The notes under the pieces: model-generated
Seen by the model: the letters and a program-made list of their open reading frames with translations, nothing else
Database searches by the model: none
What the model was told of the DNA's origin: nothing
Translations under genes and position numbers: made by a program
From: Gemmatimonadota bacterium
GTDB lineage: Bacteria > Gemmatimonadota > Gemmatimonadetes > Longimicrobiales > Gaopeijiaceae
DNA length: 64,000 bases
Assembly: GCA_029262115.1 (NCBI GenBank)
Contig: JAJCZZ010000108.1
Coordinates: 27,639-91,638, forward strand
Direction: 5' to 3'
Shown: positions 18,152 through 27,138 of the stretch, piece after piece
Position numbering within the stretch: the stretch's first letter is position 1
Layout of the letters: each line of letters starts with the position of its first letter

Positions 18152-19269
18152 GGCGTCCGCTGCGTGTCCACTCCGTGGTCGTCGCGATGGTCAGCGTAGT
18201 CGGGGGCGCGGCGGTCGCCCACGGCGCATCGGCGCAGCTCGCGTCGCCACAGGCCACCTCCCCACAGGCCGCTAGCGGCCGAAGCGCCACCGTGCGCACC
18301 CAGGTCGACACCACGCTCATCACCCTCGGAGATCCGGTCCGGATGTCGGTCCGCATCGAGCACGCCATAGGGGCGCGGGTCGTGTGGCCCGACTCGATCG
18401 ACGTGTCTCCGTTCGAGGTGCTGTCGGCCGAGGCGGGGGAACCCGCGGCACAGGGCGGTCGAGCGGTTACGACCGCGGAATTGACCCTTACGGCGTTCGA
18501 GTTGGGAACGCTCGACATCCCGCCGATTCCGATCGAGGTGGTGGGTCCCGATGGCACCGAGCGGGTCACCACGGACCGCTTCGTGATCGATATTCAGTCG
18601 GTGGGCGCGGACGAGGGGGGTGACATCCGGGGCATCCGCGGACCGTTGGCGCTCCCGGGCGGCGTCCGGGAGATCGGTCTGGGTCTCCTGCTCGTGCTGG
18701 CGGCCCTGCTCGTCGCCTTCGGCGTGTACAGGTACTGGAAGACGCGCCGGGACGTCGCCGCGGGAATCGCGACCGTGCGTCTGCCGCACGAGATCGCCCT
18801 CGAAGCGCTCGGAGAGCTCGCGTCGTCCGACCATCTGGTGAGGGGGGAGGTGAAGGAGTATCACATCGAGCTGTCGGACATCCTGCGCCACTACATCGAA
18901 CGGCGCTTCGCCGTGCCCGCGCTGGAGATGACGACCCGCCAGGTCACTCGGGGACTGGAGCGTCAGGGTGCACCGGCGGAGTTCCGCGCCCGCCTGGCGT
19001 CGTTTCTCCAGAGGGCGGATATGGTGAAATTCGCGAAGGTGCGGCCCGGGCACGAGGCGTCGCGGGAGCTTCTGGAAGAGGGTCGGGCCCTCGTGGTGAT
19101 GACCGTCCCGCGGCCGGTGCTCGCTCGGGACACATCCGGGACCGCGCCGGAAGAGAACGAGGTCGGGGACGAGGACCGGGGCGCGGTCGAGAACCAGAAC
19201 CACCGTGCGGACGAGGACGAGGTCGAGGTGCCCGTGGCCGTCGATCACGAGGAGGGTGGGGCGCCATGA
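18148..19269 (+). CDS. BatD/DUF4381-like membrane protein of the Bat operon
   Basis: A 373-residue exported membrane protein. After a signal peptide (cleavage near GASAQ) comes a beta-rich domain (TQVDTTLITLGDPVRMSV), a transmembrane helix at about 175-195, then a helical cytoplasmic domain with HEIALEALGEL and an Asp/Glu-rich tail. This layout matches the short BatD-like or DUF4381 protein that sits between DUF58 and BatA in many Bat operons. It probably couples the periplasmic and cytoplasmic parts of the complex. Confidence 0.75.
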   Translation: MRRPLRVHSVVVAMVSVVGGAAVAHGASAQLASPQATSPQAASGRSATVRTQVDTTLITLGDPVRMSVRIEHAIGARVVWPDSIDVSPFEVLSAEAGEPAAQGGRAVTTAELTLTAFELGTLDIPPIPIEVVGPDGTERVTTDRFVIDIQSVGADEGGDIRGIRGPLALPGGVREIGLGLLLVLAALLVAFGVYRYWKTRRDVAAGIATVRLPHEIALEALGELASSDHLVRGEVKEYHIELSDILRHYIERRFAVPALEMTTRQVTRGLERQGAPAEFRARLASFLQRADMVKFAKVRPGHEASRELLEEGRALVVMTVPRPVLARDTSGTAPEENEVGDEDRGAVENQNHRADEDEVEVPVAVDHEEGGAP

Positions 19270-19318
19270 TGGAACGTCTCGAGAGCCCTATGGCCGGCCG
19301 CCTCGACGGCGGGTCCCC

Positions 19319-20305
19319 ATGATCCGCTTCCAGGATCCGTGGGTGCTGGGTCTCCTGCTGCTCATCCCCCTGGCACTCTGGTACCGAAATCGCCGCGATC
19401 GGTCGACGGGCGCCTTGCGCTTCTCGGCGGTGGACACGGTCGAGGACGTGGGAGGCGGGGTGGCTCGCTGGAAGCAGTGGCTGCCGGGGGCACTGCGCGT
19501 GCTCGCGGCCGTTGCCATGGTCTTCGCGCTCGCGCGGCCGCAGACGTCCGTCAGTTCCCAGAACGTTCTGACCGAGGGCATCGACATCGTCATGGTCATG
19601 GACCTGTCGAGCTCGATGCTGGCGGAGGATCTGGAGCCGAACCGCCTGGAGGCCGCCAAGCTCGTCGCGACGGACTTCGTTTCGGGCAGGCTCAATGACC
19701 GGATCGGAGTCGTCGCATTTGCGGGTAAGGCATTCACCCAGTCGCCGCTGACCTTCGACCGGAACGTAGTCCAGAATCTCCTGTTCGAGCTCGAGTCCGG
19801 GATGATCGAGGACGGTACGGCCGTCGGAATGGGCCTGGCCACGGCGGTGAAGAGGCTGGAGGCGTCCGAGGCCGCATCGCGCGTGGCGATTCTCATCACG
19901 GACGGCAGCAACAACCGCGGCGAGATCGGGCCGCTGACCGCCGCCCAGATGGCGGAGGCGCTCGGGGTGCGCGTGTACACGATCGGCGTGGGCACCCGGG
20001 GACAGGCTCGTGTGCCGGTGACGGACGATCGGGGTCGCAGGCGCTACATCACGACCGAAGTGGATATCGACGAGGAGTCGCTCCAGGCCGTGGCGGAGCG
20101 CACGGGAGGACGGTACTTCCGCGCCACGGACAACCAGAGCCTCGCCGCCATCTACGAGGAGATCGACCAACTGGAAACCACGGAGATCGAGGTCGAGAAC
20201 TTCACACGGTTCGAGGAACGCTTCCCGCCGTTCCTGCTCACGGGCCTGCTCCTCTTGACGCTCGAGTTGACGCTGACCCGAACGATTCTGCGGAGGCTGC
20301 CATGA
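19319..20305 (+). CDS. batA: BatA-type von Willebrand factor A membrane protein
   Basis: A 328-residue protein with two N-terminal hydrophobic helices (about 8-22 and 57-72, ending in the ALARPQ signature), a VWA domain with a complete MIDAS (DLSSS at 95-99, later TDGSNN) and a C-terminal transmembrane helix. The VWA domain faces the periplasm and binds a divalent metal for protein contacts. The start was set at 19319, where the membrane helix begins as in BatA relatives; an earlier in-frame ATG overlaps the upstream gene. Confidence 0.92.
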   Translation: MIRFQDPWVLGLLLLIPLALWYRNRRDRSTGALRFSAVDTVEDVGGGVARWKQWLPGALRVLAAVAMVFALARPQTSVSSQNVLTEGIDIVMVMDLSSSMLAEDLEPNRLEAAKLVATDFVSGRLNDRIGVVAFAGKAFTQSPLTFDRNVVQNLLFELESGMIEDGTAVGMGLATAVKRLEASEAASRVAILITDGSNNRGEIGPLTAAQMAEALGVRVYTIGVGTRGQARVPVTDDRGRRRYITTEVDIDEESLQAVAERTGGRYFRATDNQSLAAIYEEIDQLETTEIEVENFTRFEERFPPFLLTGLLLLTLELTLTRTILRRLP

Positions 20306-20351
20306 GGCGCGGGCGTAGCGGCGAGTGGGCACGCGGCCGGGGGGTACGCTG

Positions 20352-21398
20352 ATGTTCAGATTCGGAGCGTCGGAGTGGCTGTGGGCGCTCTTCGTCGTAC
20401 CCCTCGTCGCTGCTCTCTTCTGGATTTCGTATCGGGCTCGCCACCGCGCCCTGGAGCGCTTCGGTGACTCTCCACTGGTCGCGCGGCTCACCCGCTCGGT
20501 GAGTGAGCGCGGGCGCTTCGCGAAGGCTGTGCTCCTGGTCACGGCGCTGGCCCTGACCGTGGTGGCCCTGGCCAGGCCGCAGTTCGGAACCCGTGTGGAG
20601 ACCGTCCAGAGTCGCGGCCAGGACGTCATGGTGGCGCTCGATCTCTCGGCCTCCATGCTGGCGGAGGATGTGTCCCCGAATCGGCTGGAGCGGGCGCGGC
20701 TCTCCGTTCTGCGGCTCATGCGGCAGCTCGACGGCGACCGAGTCGGCCTGGTGGCGTTCGCGGCCGACGCGTTCGTGCAGAGCCCGCTGACCGTCGACTA
20801 CGGGGCCGCCGCGATGTTCTTGAATGCCATGACGCCCGACATCATGCCGGTTCAGGGAACGAACCTGGGGGCCGCTCTTCGCGTATCACTGGATGCGTTG
20901 CGCGACGCGCGGGAGGCTCGGGTTCTCGTGGTGGTCACCGACGGTGAAGACCACGAGGGCGAGATCGACGAGCAGATCCAGAGGGCGGTCGCATCCGGTG
21001 TGCGCATCCACACAGTCGGACTCGGGTCCGCCGAGGGCGTGCCAATTCCCGTGTTCGATGCGCAGGGACGCCGCCAGGGCTTCAAGCGGGACGAGGACGG
21101 CAACGTCGTCACCACGCATCTGGACGAGGAGACGCTGATGCGGGTCGCCGAAGCCACCGGTGGGCGGTACGTGCGAGCCGGGGGCTCAGCGGCCGCGCTG
21201 GACGAATTGGTCGACGAGATCGCGGGGGTCGACGGCGAGGCGGTCGACGCCCGTCAGATCACGCAGTTCGAGGAGCGGTACCAGATCTTTCTGGGGCTCG
21301 CCCTCGCGCTCTTGATGGCCGAGGTACTGGTGTCCGATCGCAGGAAGACCGACCACGAGTGGGTCGGCCGTTTCGACCGGGGAATGGAGGGATCATGA
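20352..21398 (+). CDS. batB: BatB-type von Willebrand factor A membrane protein
   Basis: A 348-residue paralogue of BatA with the same plan: two N-terminal helices ending in VALARPQFG, a VWA domain with MIDAS DLSAS at 97-101, the acidic VVTDGEDHEGE, and a C-terminal helix (IFLGLALALLMAEVLV). BatA and BatB are thought to form a heteromeric complex needed for stress or oxygen tolerance and envelope integrity. The stop overlaps the BatC start by 4 bp (ATGA). Confidence 0.92.
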   Translation: MFRFGASEWLWALFVVPLVAALFWISYRARHRALERFGDSPLVARLTRSVSERGRFAKAVLLVTALALTVVALARPQFGTRVETVQSRGQDVMVALDLSASMLAEDVSPNRLERARLSVLRLMRQLDGDRVGLVAFAADAFVQSPLTVDYGAAAMFLNAMTPDIMPVQGTNLGAALRVSLDALRDAREARVLVVVTDGEDHEGEIDEQIQRAVASGVRIHTVGLGSAEGVPIPVFDAQGRRQGFKRDEDGNVVTTHLDEETLMRVAEATGGRYVRAGGSAAALDELVDEIAGVDGEAVDARQITQFEERYQIFLGLALALLMAEVLVSDRRKTDHEWVGRFDRGMEGS

Positions 21399-22234
21399 GA
21401 CGATATTTCATGGCGATGGCGGTAGGTCTGTTCATGACCGTGCCGCTGGGGCTCAGCGCCCAGTCAGGTCGGTCGGCGGTCGATGCCGGAAACCGCCTGT
21501 ACGAGGAGGGGCGCTTCGACGAGGCCCTGCAACAGTATCTGGAGGCGATGCGAGAGAACCCGGAATCGCCGTTGATCCGGTTCAACGCGGGCAACGCGCT
21601 CTATCAGAACCAGGACTTCCGTAGGGCCCTCGAATCGTATCAGGAAGCCCTCGAGAGTGGGGACCCGGCCCTCACGTCCGCTGCCTGGTACAACGTGGGG
21701 AACGCGCTGTACCGCGCTCAGGAGCTGCAGGCCAGCGCCGAAGCGTACAAGCAGGCGTTGCGGGCGAATCCGCATGACATGGACGCGAAGCACAACCTCG
21801 AGCGCGTCCTCGAGAAGATGCAGGAGCAGCCGCAGGACGGGCAGGACGGTGAGGAGAGCGAGAATCAGGACGACTCGGATCAGCAACAGCAGCAGCCGGG
21901 AGAGGGACAGCAGGGCGAGCAGGACCCGCAGGACGGGGAGCAGGACCCGGGCGATCAGGAGAACGAGGGCCAGCCCGAGGACCCGTCCGACCAGGACGGT
22001 GAGCCCCAGGACGGCGAGCAGGACCCGCAGGACGGCGATCAGGATGGGCAGAATCCGGGACAGCAGCCGCCCGAGGGGCCGGAACAGGAGGGCCAGGGTC
22101 AGCCGATGCCGCAGGAAGGGGAGATGAGCCCGGAAGAGGCACGTCGACTGCTCGACGCCATCGACGAGGACCCCGAAGAGGTGAACCGTCAGCCGGGCAC
22201 GCCGTTGGGCCGCCGTCCCAAGAAGGACTGGTAG
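21395..22234 (+). CDS. batC: BatC-type periplasmic TPR protein with Gln/Asp-rich tail
   Basis: A 279-residue exported protein. A signal peptide (cleavage after LGLSAQ) is followed by three tetratricopeptide repeats, then about 110 residues made almost only of Gln, Asp, Glu, Gly and Pro (many EQDPQDG-like units), ending in a short conserved tail GRRPKKDW. The TPR domain offers a protein-binding surface for the BatA/BatB complex. The acidic tail is low-complexity and its encoding DNA is itself repetitive. Confidence 0.88.
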   Translation: MRRYFMAMAVGLFMTVPLGLSAQSGRSAVDAGNRLYEEGRFDEALQQYLEAMRENPESPLIRFNAGNALYQNQDFRRALESYQEALESGDPALTSAAWYNVGNALYRAQELQASAEAYKQALRANPHDMDAKHNLERVLEKMQEQPQDGQDGEESENQDDSDQQQQQPGEGQQGEQDPQDGEQDPGDQENEGQPEDPSDQDGEPQDGEQDPQDGDQDGQNPGQQPPEGPEQEGQGQPMPQEGEMSPEEARRLLDAIDEDPEEVNRQPGTPLGRRPKKDW

Positions 22235-22250
22235 TGCGTCGCTGGCTCGC

Positions 22251-22370
22251 TCGAAGCGGGCGCGCCGGCTCCGCTCGTGCCCGAAGCGGTGGCGTTCGGT
22301 GCGGTCGCGACCGAAGCGGCGACGTCCGGTGCGCTCATGTCCGAAGCGGTGACGGAGGCGCCCGCCGGGT
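22251..22370 (+). repeat. Four-copy 30-bp tandem repeat between batC and batD
   Basis: The decamer CCGAAGCGGT (or a one- to two-base variant) recurs at 22251, 22281, 22311 and 22341, an exact 30-bp period, with partial similarity in the rest of each unit. The tract fills the space between the batC stop and the preferred batD start. If translated from the earlier GTG at 22234 it would give a 10-residue Arg/Ser/Gly repeat ahead of the signal peptide. Confidence 0.7.
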
Positions 22371-24174
22371 GCCCTTTGCCGGCCGCACGGTGGCGACGTT
22401 TGCACTGGCAGTGGCCCTGGTGCTTCCCGCGGACGCCTCCGGTCAGGCTACCGCCCGGGCGTTCCTGACACCCGGCTCCGAAGTGAACGTCGGTGAGACG
22501 TTCATCGTGAGCGTCGAGGTCAGTCAGGGTGGCTCGATGGAGCAGGACCCCTCTCCACCGGATCTGTCCGGGTGGGCCCAGTACCTCGGCAGCGGATCGT
22601 CCCGGTCGGTCACGATCGTGAACGGGCGCTCGACGGTCACCGAAGCCATCCAGTTCCGGTACCGGGCGAACCGGGAGGGCGCGTTCGGTGTGCCCTCCGT
22701 CTCCGTTCAGGCGGACGGGCGGACGCTGCGGACCGACCCACTCACGGTTACGGTGCGGCCGAGGGGGCAGGCGCCGTCTCGCGGTACGCCCACGGCCCAG
22801 GATGCAGGCTTTTCCGGCGACGACATCTTCGTCACTGCCGAGGTCGCGCGGACCCGTGTGCGCGAGGGCGAGCCGCTCGTCGTGGCGTACCGGATCTGGA
22901 CGCGCGTGAACGTGACCTCCTATACGCTCACCGGCGTCCCGGAAATGGAGGGCTTCTGGGTGGAGGAGATCCCCTCTAGTGGGTCTCCGCAGGTCGAACA
23001 ACGGACCCGAGGTGGACAGCAGTACACCTCCGCCGTCCTACGCCGGGTCGTGGTGGTCCCCACCGGGTCGGGCCAGCGGACGCTCGAGCCACTGAAGATC
23101 GATGCGCAGGTGCGCGTTCGGCGGAGGGGCGGGGATCCGTTCGACCGGATCTTCGGCGGAGGGCTGTTCGGCACGAGCCTCGAGTCGGTGACCGTCGAAT
23201 CGCGGCCGGTGACGATCAACGTCGAGCCGCTCCCACCGGGACGTCCCGAGCCGTTCAGCGGTGTGGTCGGAGACCTCGTCGTCCGGTCGGAACTCGACCA
23301 GACGACCGTGAACACCAACGACGCCGTCACCCTGACGGTGCACGTGTCGGGGTCGGGGAGCATCCGGACGGTGCCCCAGCCGGAGATCGACCTGCCCGAG
23401 GCGTTCGAGATCTTCCCTCCCGAGACGTCGGACATGATCCGGGCCTCGTCCCGAGGCATTGCCGGCACGAAGACCTTCGAGTTCGTCCTGATCCCGAGGG
23501 CGCCGGGGCAGTACACGATTCCCGCCATCCGGTACGGCTACTTCGACGAGCGTTCGGACGGCTACCGAACCGCCGAGGCGCCGGCCATCGCGGTCTCGGT
23601 CACGGGCACGGCGGCCGATGGGCCGGGGTCGGGGCGGGGCGGGGTAACGGAGCTTCGCCAGGACATCCGGTTCATCCATCTCGGTATTCCGACGCTCAGA
23701 CCGACCTCGAGCGGACTCGCCCGGGATGTCGTGTTCTGGCTGGTTCTGCTCCTTCCCATGGTAGGTGCCGCCGGGGCCCTCGCCCTCCGCCGCCATCAGG
23801 AGCGCATGGAGGGTGACGTTGCGTACGCGCGGGGTCGGCAGGCCGGTCGGGTGGCGCGCAAGCGGTTCTCAGAGGCCGCCCAACTCTCCGAAGGTACGGA
23901 CGGCCGTGCGTTCTACGCCGAAGTGGCTCGCGCCCTCCGCGGCTTCATTGCTGACAAGTTGAATCTCGCGGAAGCGGGGATGCAGCGGGCTGACTTCCGC
24001 GCGGGGCTGGAGAAGGCCGGGGTGGAAGAGGCGCTCGTCGCTCGGGTGGAGGGATGTCTGGACGAATGCGACCGCCACCGGTTCGGACCGAGGTCGGCCG
24101 AGGCGCAGGAGATGCGGCGCTTCCTCGACGAAGCCTCCTCCATCATGGCCGATTTGGACAAGGCCGTTCGATGA
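22369..24174 (+). CDS. batD: BatD-type oxygen-tolerance membrane protein
   Basis: A large exported membrane protein of about 601 residues. The signal peptide (GRTVATFALAVALVLPADAS) comes first, then BatD immunoglobulin-like domains (SEVNVGETFIVSVEV, EPLVVAYRIWTR and AVTLTVHVSGSGS), a transmembrane helix near DVVFWLVLLLPMVGAAGALA and a cytoplasmic helical domain. I chose GTG 22369 because the signal then sits at the N-terminus and GGAGG lies 10 bp upstream. A GTG at 22234 overlapping the batC stop would add 45 Arg/Gly/Ser residues from a tandem repeat. The stop overlaps the BatE start (ATGA). Confidence 0.88.
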   Translation: MPFAGRTVATFALAVALVLPADASGQATARAFLTPGSEVNVGETFIVSVEVSQGGSMEQDPSPPDLSGWAQYLGSGSSRSVTIVNGRSTVTEAIQFRYRANREGAFGVPSVSVQADGRTLRTDPLTVTVRPRGQAPSRGTPTAQDAGFSGDDIFVTAEVARTRVREGEPLVVAYRIWTRVNVTSYTLTGVPEMEGFWVEEIPSSGSPQVEQRTRGGQQYTSAVLRRVVVVPTGSGQRTLEPLKIDAQVRVRRRGGDPFDRIFGGGLFGTSLESVTVESRPVTINVEPLPPGRPEPFSGVVGDLVVRSELDQTTVNTNDAVTLTVHVSGSGSIRTVPQPEIDLPEAFEIFPPETSDMIRASSRGIAGTKTFEFVLIPRAPGQYTIPAIRYGYFDERSDGYRTAEAPAIAVSVTGTAADGPGSGRGGVTELRQDIRFIHLGIPTLRPTSSGLARDVVFWLVLLLPMVGAAGALALRRHQERMEGDVAYARGRQAGRVARKRFSEAAQLSEGTDGRAFYAEVARALRGFIADKLNLAEAGMQRADFRAGLEKAGVEEALVARVEGCLDECDRHRFGPRSAEAQEMRRFLDEASSIMADLDKAVR

Positions 24175-24959
24175 GGTGCCTCGGATGCGTCGTCCGAAGT
24201 CGGGCGTGGAGGGCCGGGGTCGTGGCGCTGGCCTTCATCGGAGTGCCATCTCCGGGGGAATCGCAGGTCGATGCCTTCCGGGAAGGGAACGACTACTATC
24301 AGGAAGGGCGCTTCATCGAGGCCGTGCACGCCTACCGATCGGTGCTCGGCGCCGGCGTCGAGAGCGCGGAGGTCCACTACAACCTCGGCAATGCGTTCTT
24401 CAAGGCGGACAGCCTCGGACGGGCGATCCTGAGTTGGGAGAGGGCGCTGGCGCTGGACCCGGGGCACCCCGACGCCCGGTCCAACATCGAGTTGGCCCGA
24501 AGCCTGACGCAGGATGTCGTGGAGCCGATCCGGACGTTCTGGCTCGTGGATGCGTACCGTTGGTGGATCCAGTGGCTGCCTCGCCCCCTCCTGCTGACCT
24601 TGGCCGCCCTCGGCTGGCTGGCGCTTTGGGTCGGTGTGGTCCTTGGCATCTTGGCGCGAAAGCGCGGCGTTCGAAGAGTCGCGTCACTCCTGGCGGTGTC
24701 CGGGGGCGTGGTGGCCGTACTCCTCTCCGTGAATATCGCGGTTCGGGAATTCGGGCTGGGCGCGGTGGAGCGCGGAGTCGTGCTATCGAAGGTCGTGCCC
24801 GTGCGCTCCGCCCCGACCGCCGACGACAACCTGATCCTCTTCGAAATCCACGAAGGGACGCGGGTGCGCATCGACGAGCGCACCGACCAGTGGGCCGAGG
24901 TCGTACTGGACGACGGCAAGGTCGGCTGGGTGGAGGTCGGGACGTTCGAGGTAATCTGA
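24171..24959 (+). CDS. batE: BatE-type TPR-SH3 membrane protein
   Basis: A 262-residue last member of the Bat operon. It has an N-terminal signal, TPR units at about 33-112 (EGNDYYQEGRFIEAVHAY, AEVHYNLGNAFFKADS), two transmembrane helices (139-161 and 170-190) and a bacterial SH3 domain at the C-terminus (198-262, ending WAEVVLDDGKVGWVEVG). SH3 domains of this type bind peptidoglycan or peptides, so BatE may link the complex to the cell wall. About 60 bp of GC-rich DNA, then tandem repeats, follow. Confidence 0.9.
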   Translation: MRCLGCVVRSRAWRAGVVALAFIGVPSPGESQVDAFREGNDYYQEGRFIEAVHAYRSVLGAGVESAEVHYNLGNAFFKADSLGRAILSWERALALDPGHPDARSNIELARSLTQDVVEPIRTFWLVDAYRWWIQWLPRPLLLTLAALGWLALWVGVVLGILARKRGVRRVASLLAVSGGVVAVLLSVNIAVREFGLGAVERGVVLSKVVPVRSAPTADDNLILFEIHEGTRVRIDERTDQWAEVVLDDGKVGWVEVGTFEVI

Positions 24960-25018
24960 GGGGGCCCCCCCGTCAGTCGGTATCTGTCGGGCGCCGCCGA
25001 ATGGGCGCGCCGGCACCG

Positions 25019-25106
25019 GCCGAGGGACCGAGCGACCCGTGCCGATGGGCCGAGCGACCCGTGCCGAGGGGCTGAGCGAGCTGTGCCGAGGGGCTGAGCG
25101 ACCCGT
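25019..25106. repeat. 22-bp tandem repeat, four contiguous copies
   Basis: Four units of exactly 22 bp (25019, 25041, 25063, 25085) with common parts GCCGA and GAGCGACCCGT, and a decayed fifth copy starting at 25107. It is in the 585-bp gene-free stretch between batE and the tRNA gene. The length is not a multiple of three and there are no spacers, so neither coding nor CRISPR. Confidence 0.85.
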
Positions 25107-25152
25107 GCCCAAGCGGTCGCTGCTCGCCTGGGGGATCGACTGCCGCCGTACG

Positions 25153-25315
25153 GGCACTATTTGCGGTCTGCCGTGATGGAGTGGCGGAGGGTGCGCTCGG
25201 TTGCAATCGTAACGGCACTATTTGTGGTCTGGCGTGATGGAGTGGCGGACAGGTGGGGGCGATCGCAATCACCTCGGCACTGTTTCGGTCTCGCGTGGAG
25301 GTTGCGTCCAGGCGC
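25153..25315. repeat. 61-62-bp imperfect tandem repeat, two clear copies and one decayed
   Basis: GGCACTATTTG recurs at 25153 and 25214, and GGCACTGTTT at 25276, giving periods of 61 and 62 bp. The first two copies share GTCTG and GTGATGGAGTGGCGGA at matching positions. The third keeps only the head. It is adjacent to the 22-bp repeat. Nothing else recognisable lies in 24960-25544. Confidence 0.75.
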
Positions 25316-25544
25316 CTGATGCGAATCGCTGGCAGAGTGTCCGCCGGCCCCGCTGCAAGCCTCGCGCGCGCGATTGCGCGATTGACGGGTGTTCCTCATG
25401 CTCGCCTCACCGTGCGCCGGCTCCGGGGCCATGCCGCGCCCGCCGGTGGCGCCACCCATGAGGTGGGGGCGCCCTCCCCGGTACCAGAAGCCGTCCGAAC
25501 GGTCTATTTTGTTGCGGGCGAATGCCATGGCGCATCGCCCGTCA

Positions 25545-25617
25545 GGGGCCATAGCTCAGTTGGGAGAGCACCTGCTTTGCAAGCAGGGGGTCGCCGGTTC
25601 GAGCCCGGCTGGCTCCA
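25545..25617 (+). tRNA. tRNA-Ala (anticodon UGC)
   Basis: A complete cloverleaf of 73 nt. The acceptor stem pairs GGGGCCA with TGGCTCC, the D arm has GCTCAGTTGGGAGAGC, the anticodon stem CCTGC/GCAGG holds loop TTTGCAA with anticodon TGC, and the T arm has GGTTCGAGCC. The discriminator is A. CCA is not encoded in full (A then CTT), so it must be added after transcription. It stands alone, 66 bp from the convergent kinase gene. Confidence 0.97.
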
Positions 25618-25683
25618 CTTGTGTACGCGCGTGCCGTTATCGCCACGCGGTGGCTGTGCGGGGGTAGGCCGTCGCTGATCCCC

Positions 25684-27138
25684 CTACCCCTCCCCCGGGA
25701 TCTCCACCCGAAACCGAGCCCCACCCTCCGCTCGGTTCGCCGCCTCGACCCGCCCCCCCCACCCCTCCACGATGGCGCGGACCACCGACAGCCCCAGTCC
25801 GGTGCCGGCGTCCTGCGCCCCCGGCGTACGTGCTCGATCCTTCCGCACGAAGCGGTCGAACAGTCGCTCGGGATCGTCGTCCAGGCCGGGGCCCGTGTCC
25901 TCGACCGTCAGGACCAGTGTCCCGGCATGGGATCCCAGCGTCACTGTCACCTCGCTGCCGACGGGTGAGAACTTCAGCGCGTTGTCGACCAGGTTCCAAA
26001 CGATCCTGGCGAAGCGATCGGTGTCGGGAACGGTGACGCGGACGCGGGACGTGACCGCGGTCAGCGCGATCTGCCGGTACGCCGCCTGCGGACGAAGCCG
26101 TTCGATGACGGTGGAGACGATTTCTCCTGGAGATGCGCGCGCAGCATCCGGGCCCCCCGGCACGTGCTGAGCGGCAGCGTCCTCCCCACCACCGGGCCCC
26201 ACCTCACCCACCGCCTCCGCCCGGGCGATCATCAGTAGGTCTTCGGTGATCCGACCCAGGCGGAGGATCTCCTCCAGGTTGCTCTCGAGCACGTCCCGGT
26301 ATTCCTCGGGGGACCGGTCCTTCCTCAGCGCGACTTCGATCTCGCCTCTCAGGGCGGTCAGCGGTGAGCGTAGTTCGTGGCTGGCGTCGGCGGTGAAGCG
26401 CGTCTGAGCCACAAAGGCATCTTGGATTCGCCCGAGCATGGTGTTGAGGACCTCCACCAGACGGCGGTACTCCCGACTGTCCGCGTAGGCTTCGATCCGG
26501 GTGTCGAGGGAGCCCGCTCCGATGACCTCGGCCTGGTCCATGATCTCGTGCACCGGGCGGACGACCCGACCGGCCAGCCACCAACTCCCCAGCGCGGAGG
26601 CGACCGCGACCACGACCGACACCAGCGCGAAGAAGAGGCTCAGGCGGCGCACCATCGCGCTACGGGCCGTCAGCGGCGCCGCGACCTGGATCACGTGTTG
26701 GTCGTGAGCGGGGCCGAAGCGCGCCAGCGAGTAGTAGAGCGAGAGGATGTCGGCCCCGGCGAAGCGCTGCTCCCTCCAAACGAGATCGCCTGCATGGGAC
26801 TCTCGCAGCGCGTTGCGATCGAGCGGGAGATCTTCCGTCATGAACTGGCTTCTCAGCAGGCTCTGCCCTCCCTCGCTCCAAACCTGCGCGTACTGTACGA
26901 GGTCCTGGACCGATGCGGCCTCGTCGGGCGTGAGCTCCCACTCGTGGAAGTGCATGGCTCCGTCCGGGGAGTCCACCACGGAGGCCGCCTGGATCGACGC
27001 CACGTTCAGGATGCTTTCACGCAACTCCCGCCCGAGGATGGCTCGGAGGGTCAGGACGCTCGCGATCGACAGGACGACCGCAGTCACGGTCATCGCCAAG
27101 GTGAATCGCAGAGTGAGCTGCGCGCGAAACGACCTCAT
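25684..27138 (-). CDS. Membrane sensor histidine kinase (CusS-like), partner regulator deleted
   Basis: A 484-residue kinase of the heavy-metal sensor type. One transmembrane helix is at about 11-33, a periplasmic domain follows to about 160, a second helix at 166-188, HAMP (RVVRPVHEIMDQAEVIGAGS), HisKA with His254 in DASHELRSPL, and HATPase with NALKFSP, VEDTGPGL and GTGLGLSVV. An insert of about 30 Gly/Ala/Pro residues separates the two catalytic parts. The ATG at 27138 overlaps the stop of the upstream regulator remnant (ATGA). The divergent copper genes suggest a copper or metal stimulus. Confidence 0.88.
   Translation of the reverse strand: MRSFRAQLTLRFTLAMTVTAVVLSIASVLTLRAILGRELRESILNVASIQAASVVDSPDGAMHFHEWELTPDEAASVQDLVQYAQVWSEGGQSLLRSQFMTEDLPLDRNALRESHAGDLVWREQRFAGADILSLYYSLARFGPAHDQHVIQVAAPLTARSAMVRRLSLFFALVSVVVAVASALGSWWLAGRVVRPVHEIMDQAEVIGAGSLDTRIEAYADSREYRRLVEVLNTMLGRIQDAFVAQTRFTADASHELRSPLTALRGEIEVALRKDRSPEEYRDVLESNLEEILRLGRITEDLLMIARAEAVGEVGPGGGEDAAAQHVPGGPDAARASPGEIVSTVIERLRPQAAYRQIALTAVTSRVRVTVPDTDRFARIVWNLVDNALKFSPVGSEVTVTLGSHAGTLVLTVEDTGPGLDDDPERLFDRFVRKDRARTPGAQDAGTGLGLSVVRAIVEGWGGRVEAANRAEGGARFRVEIPGEG

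Noticed and set aside
25019..25315. CRISPR array
   Set aside because: Units are contiguous without spacers and no cas gene is present.
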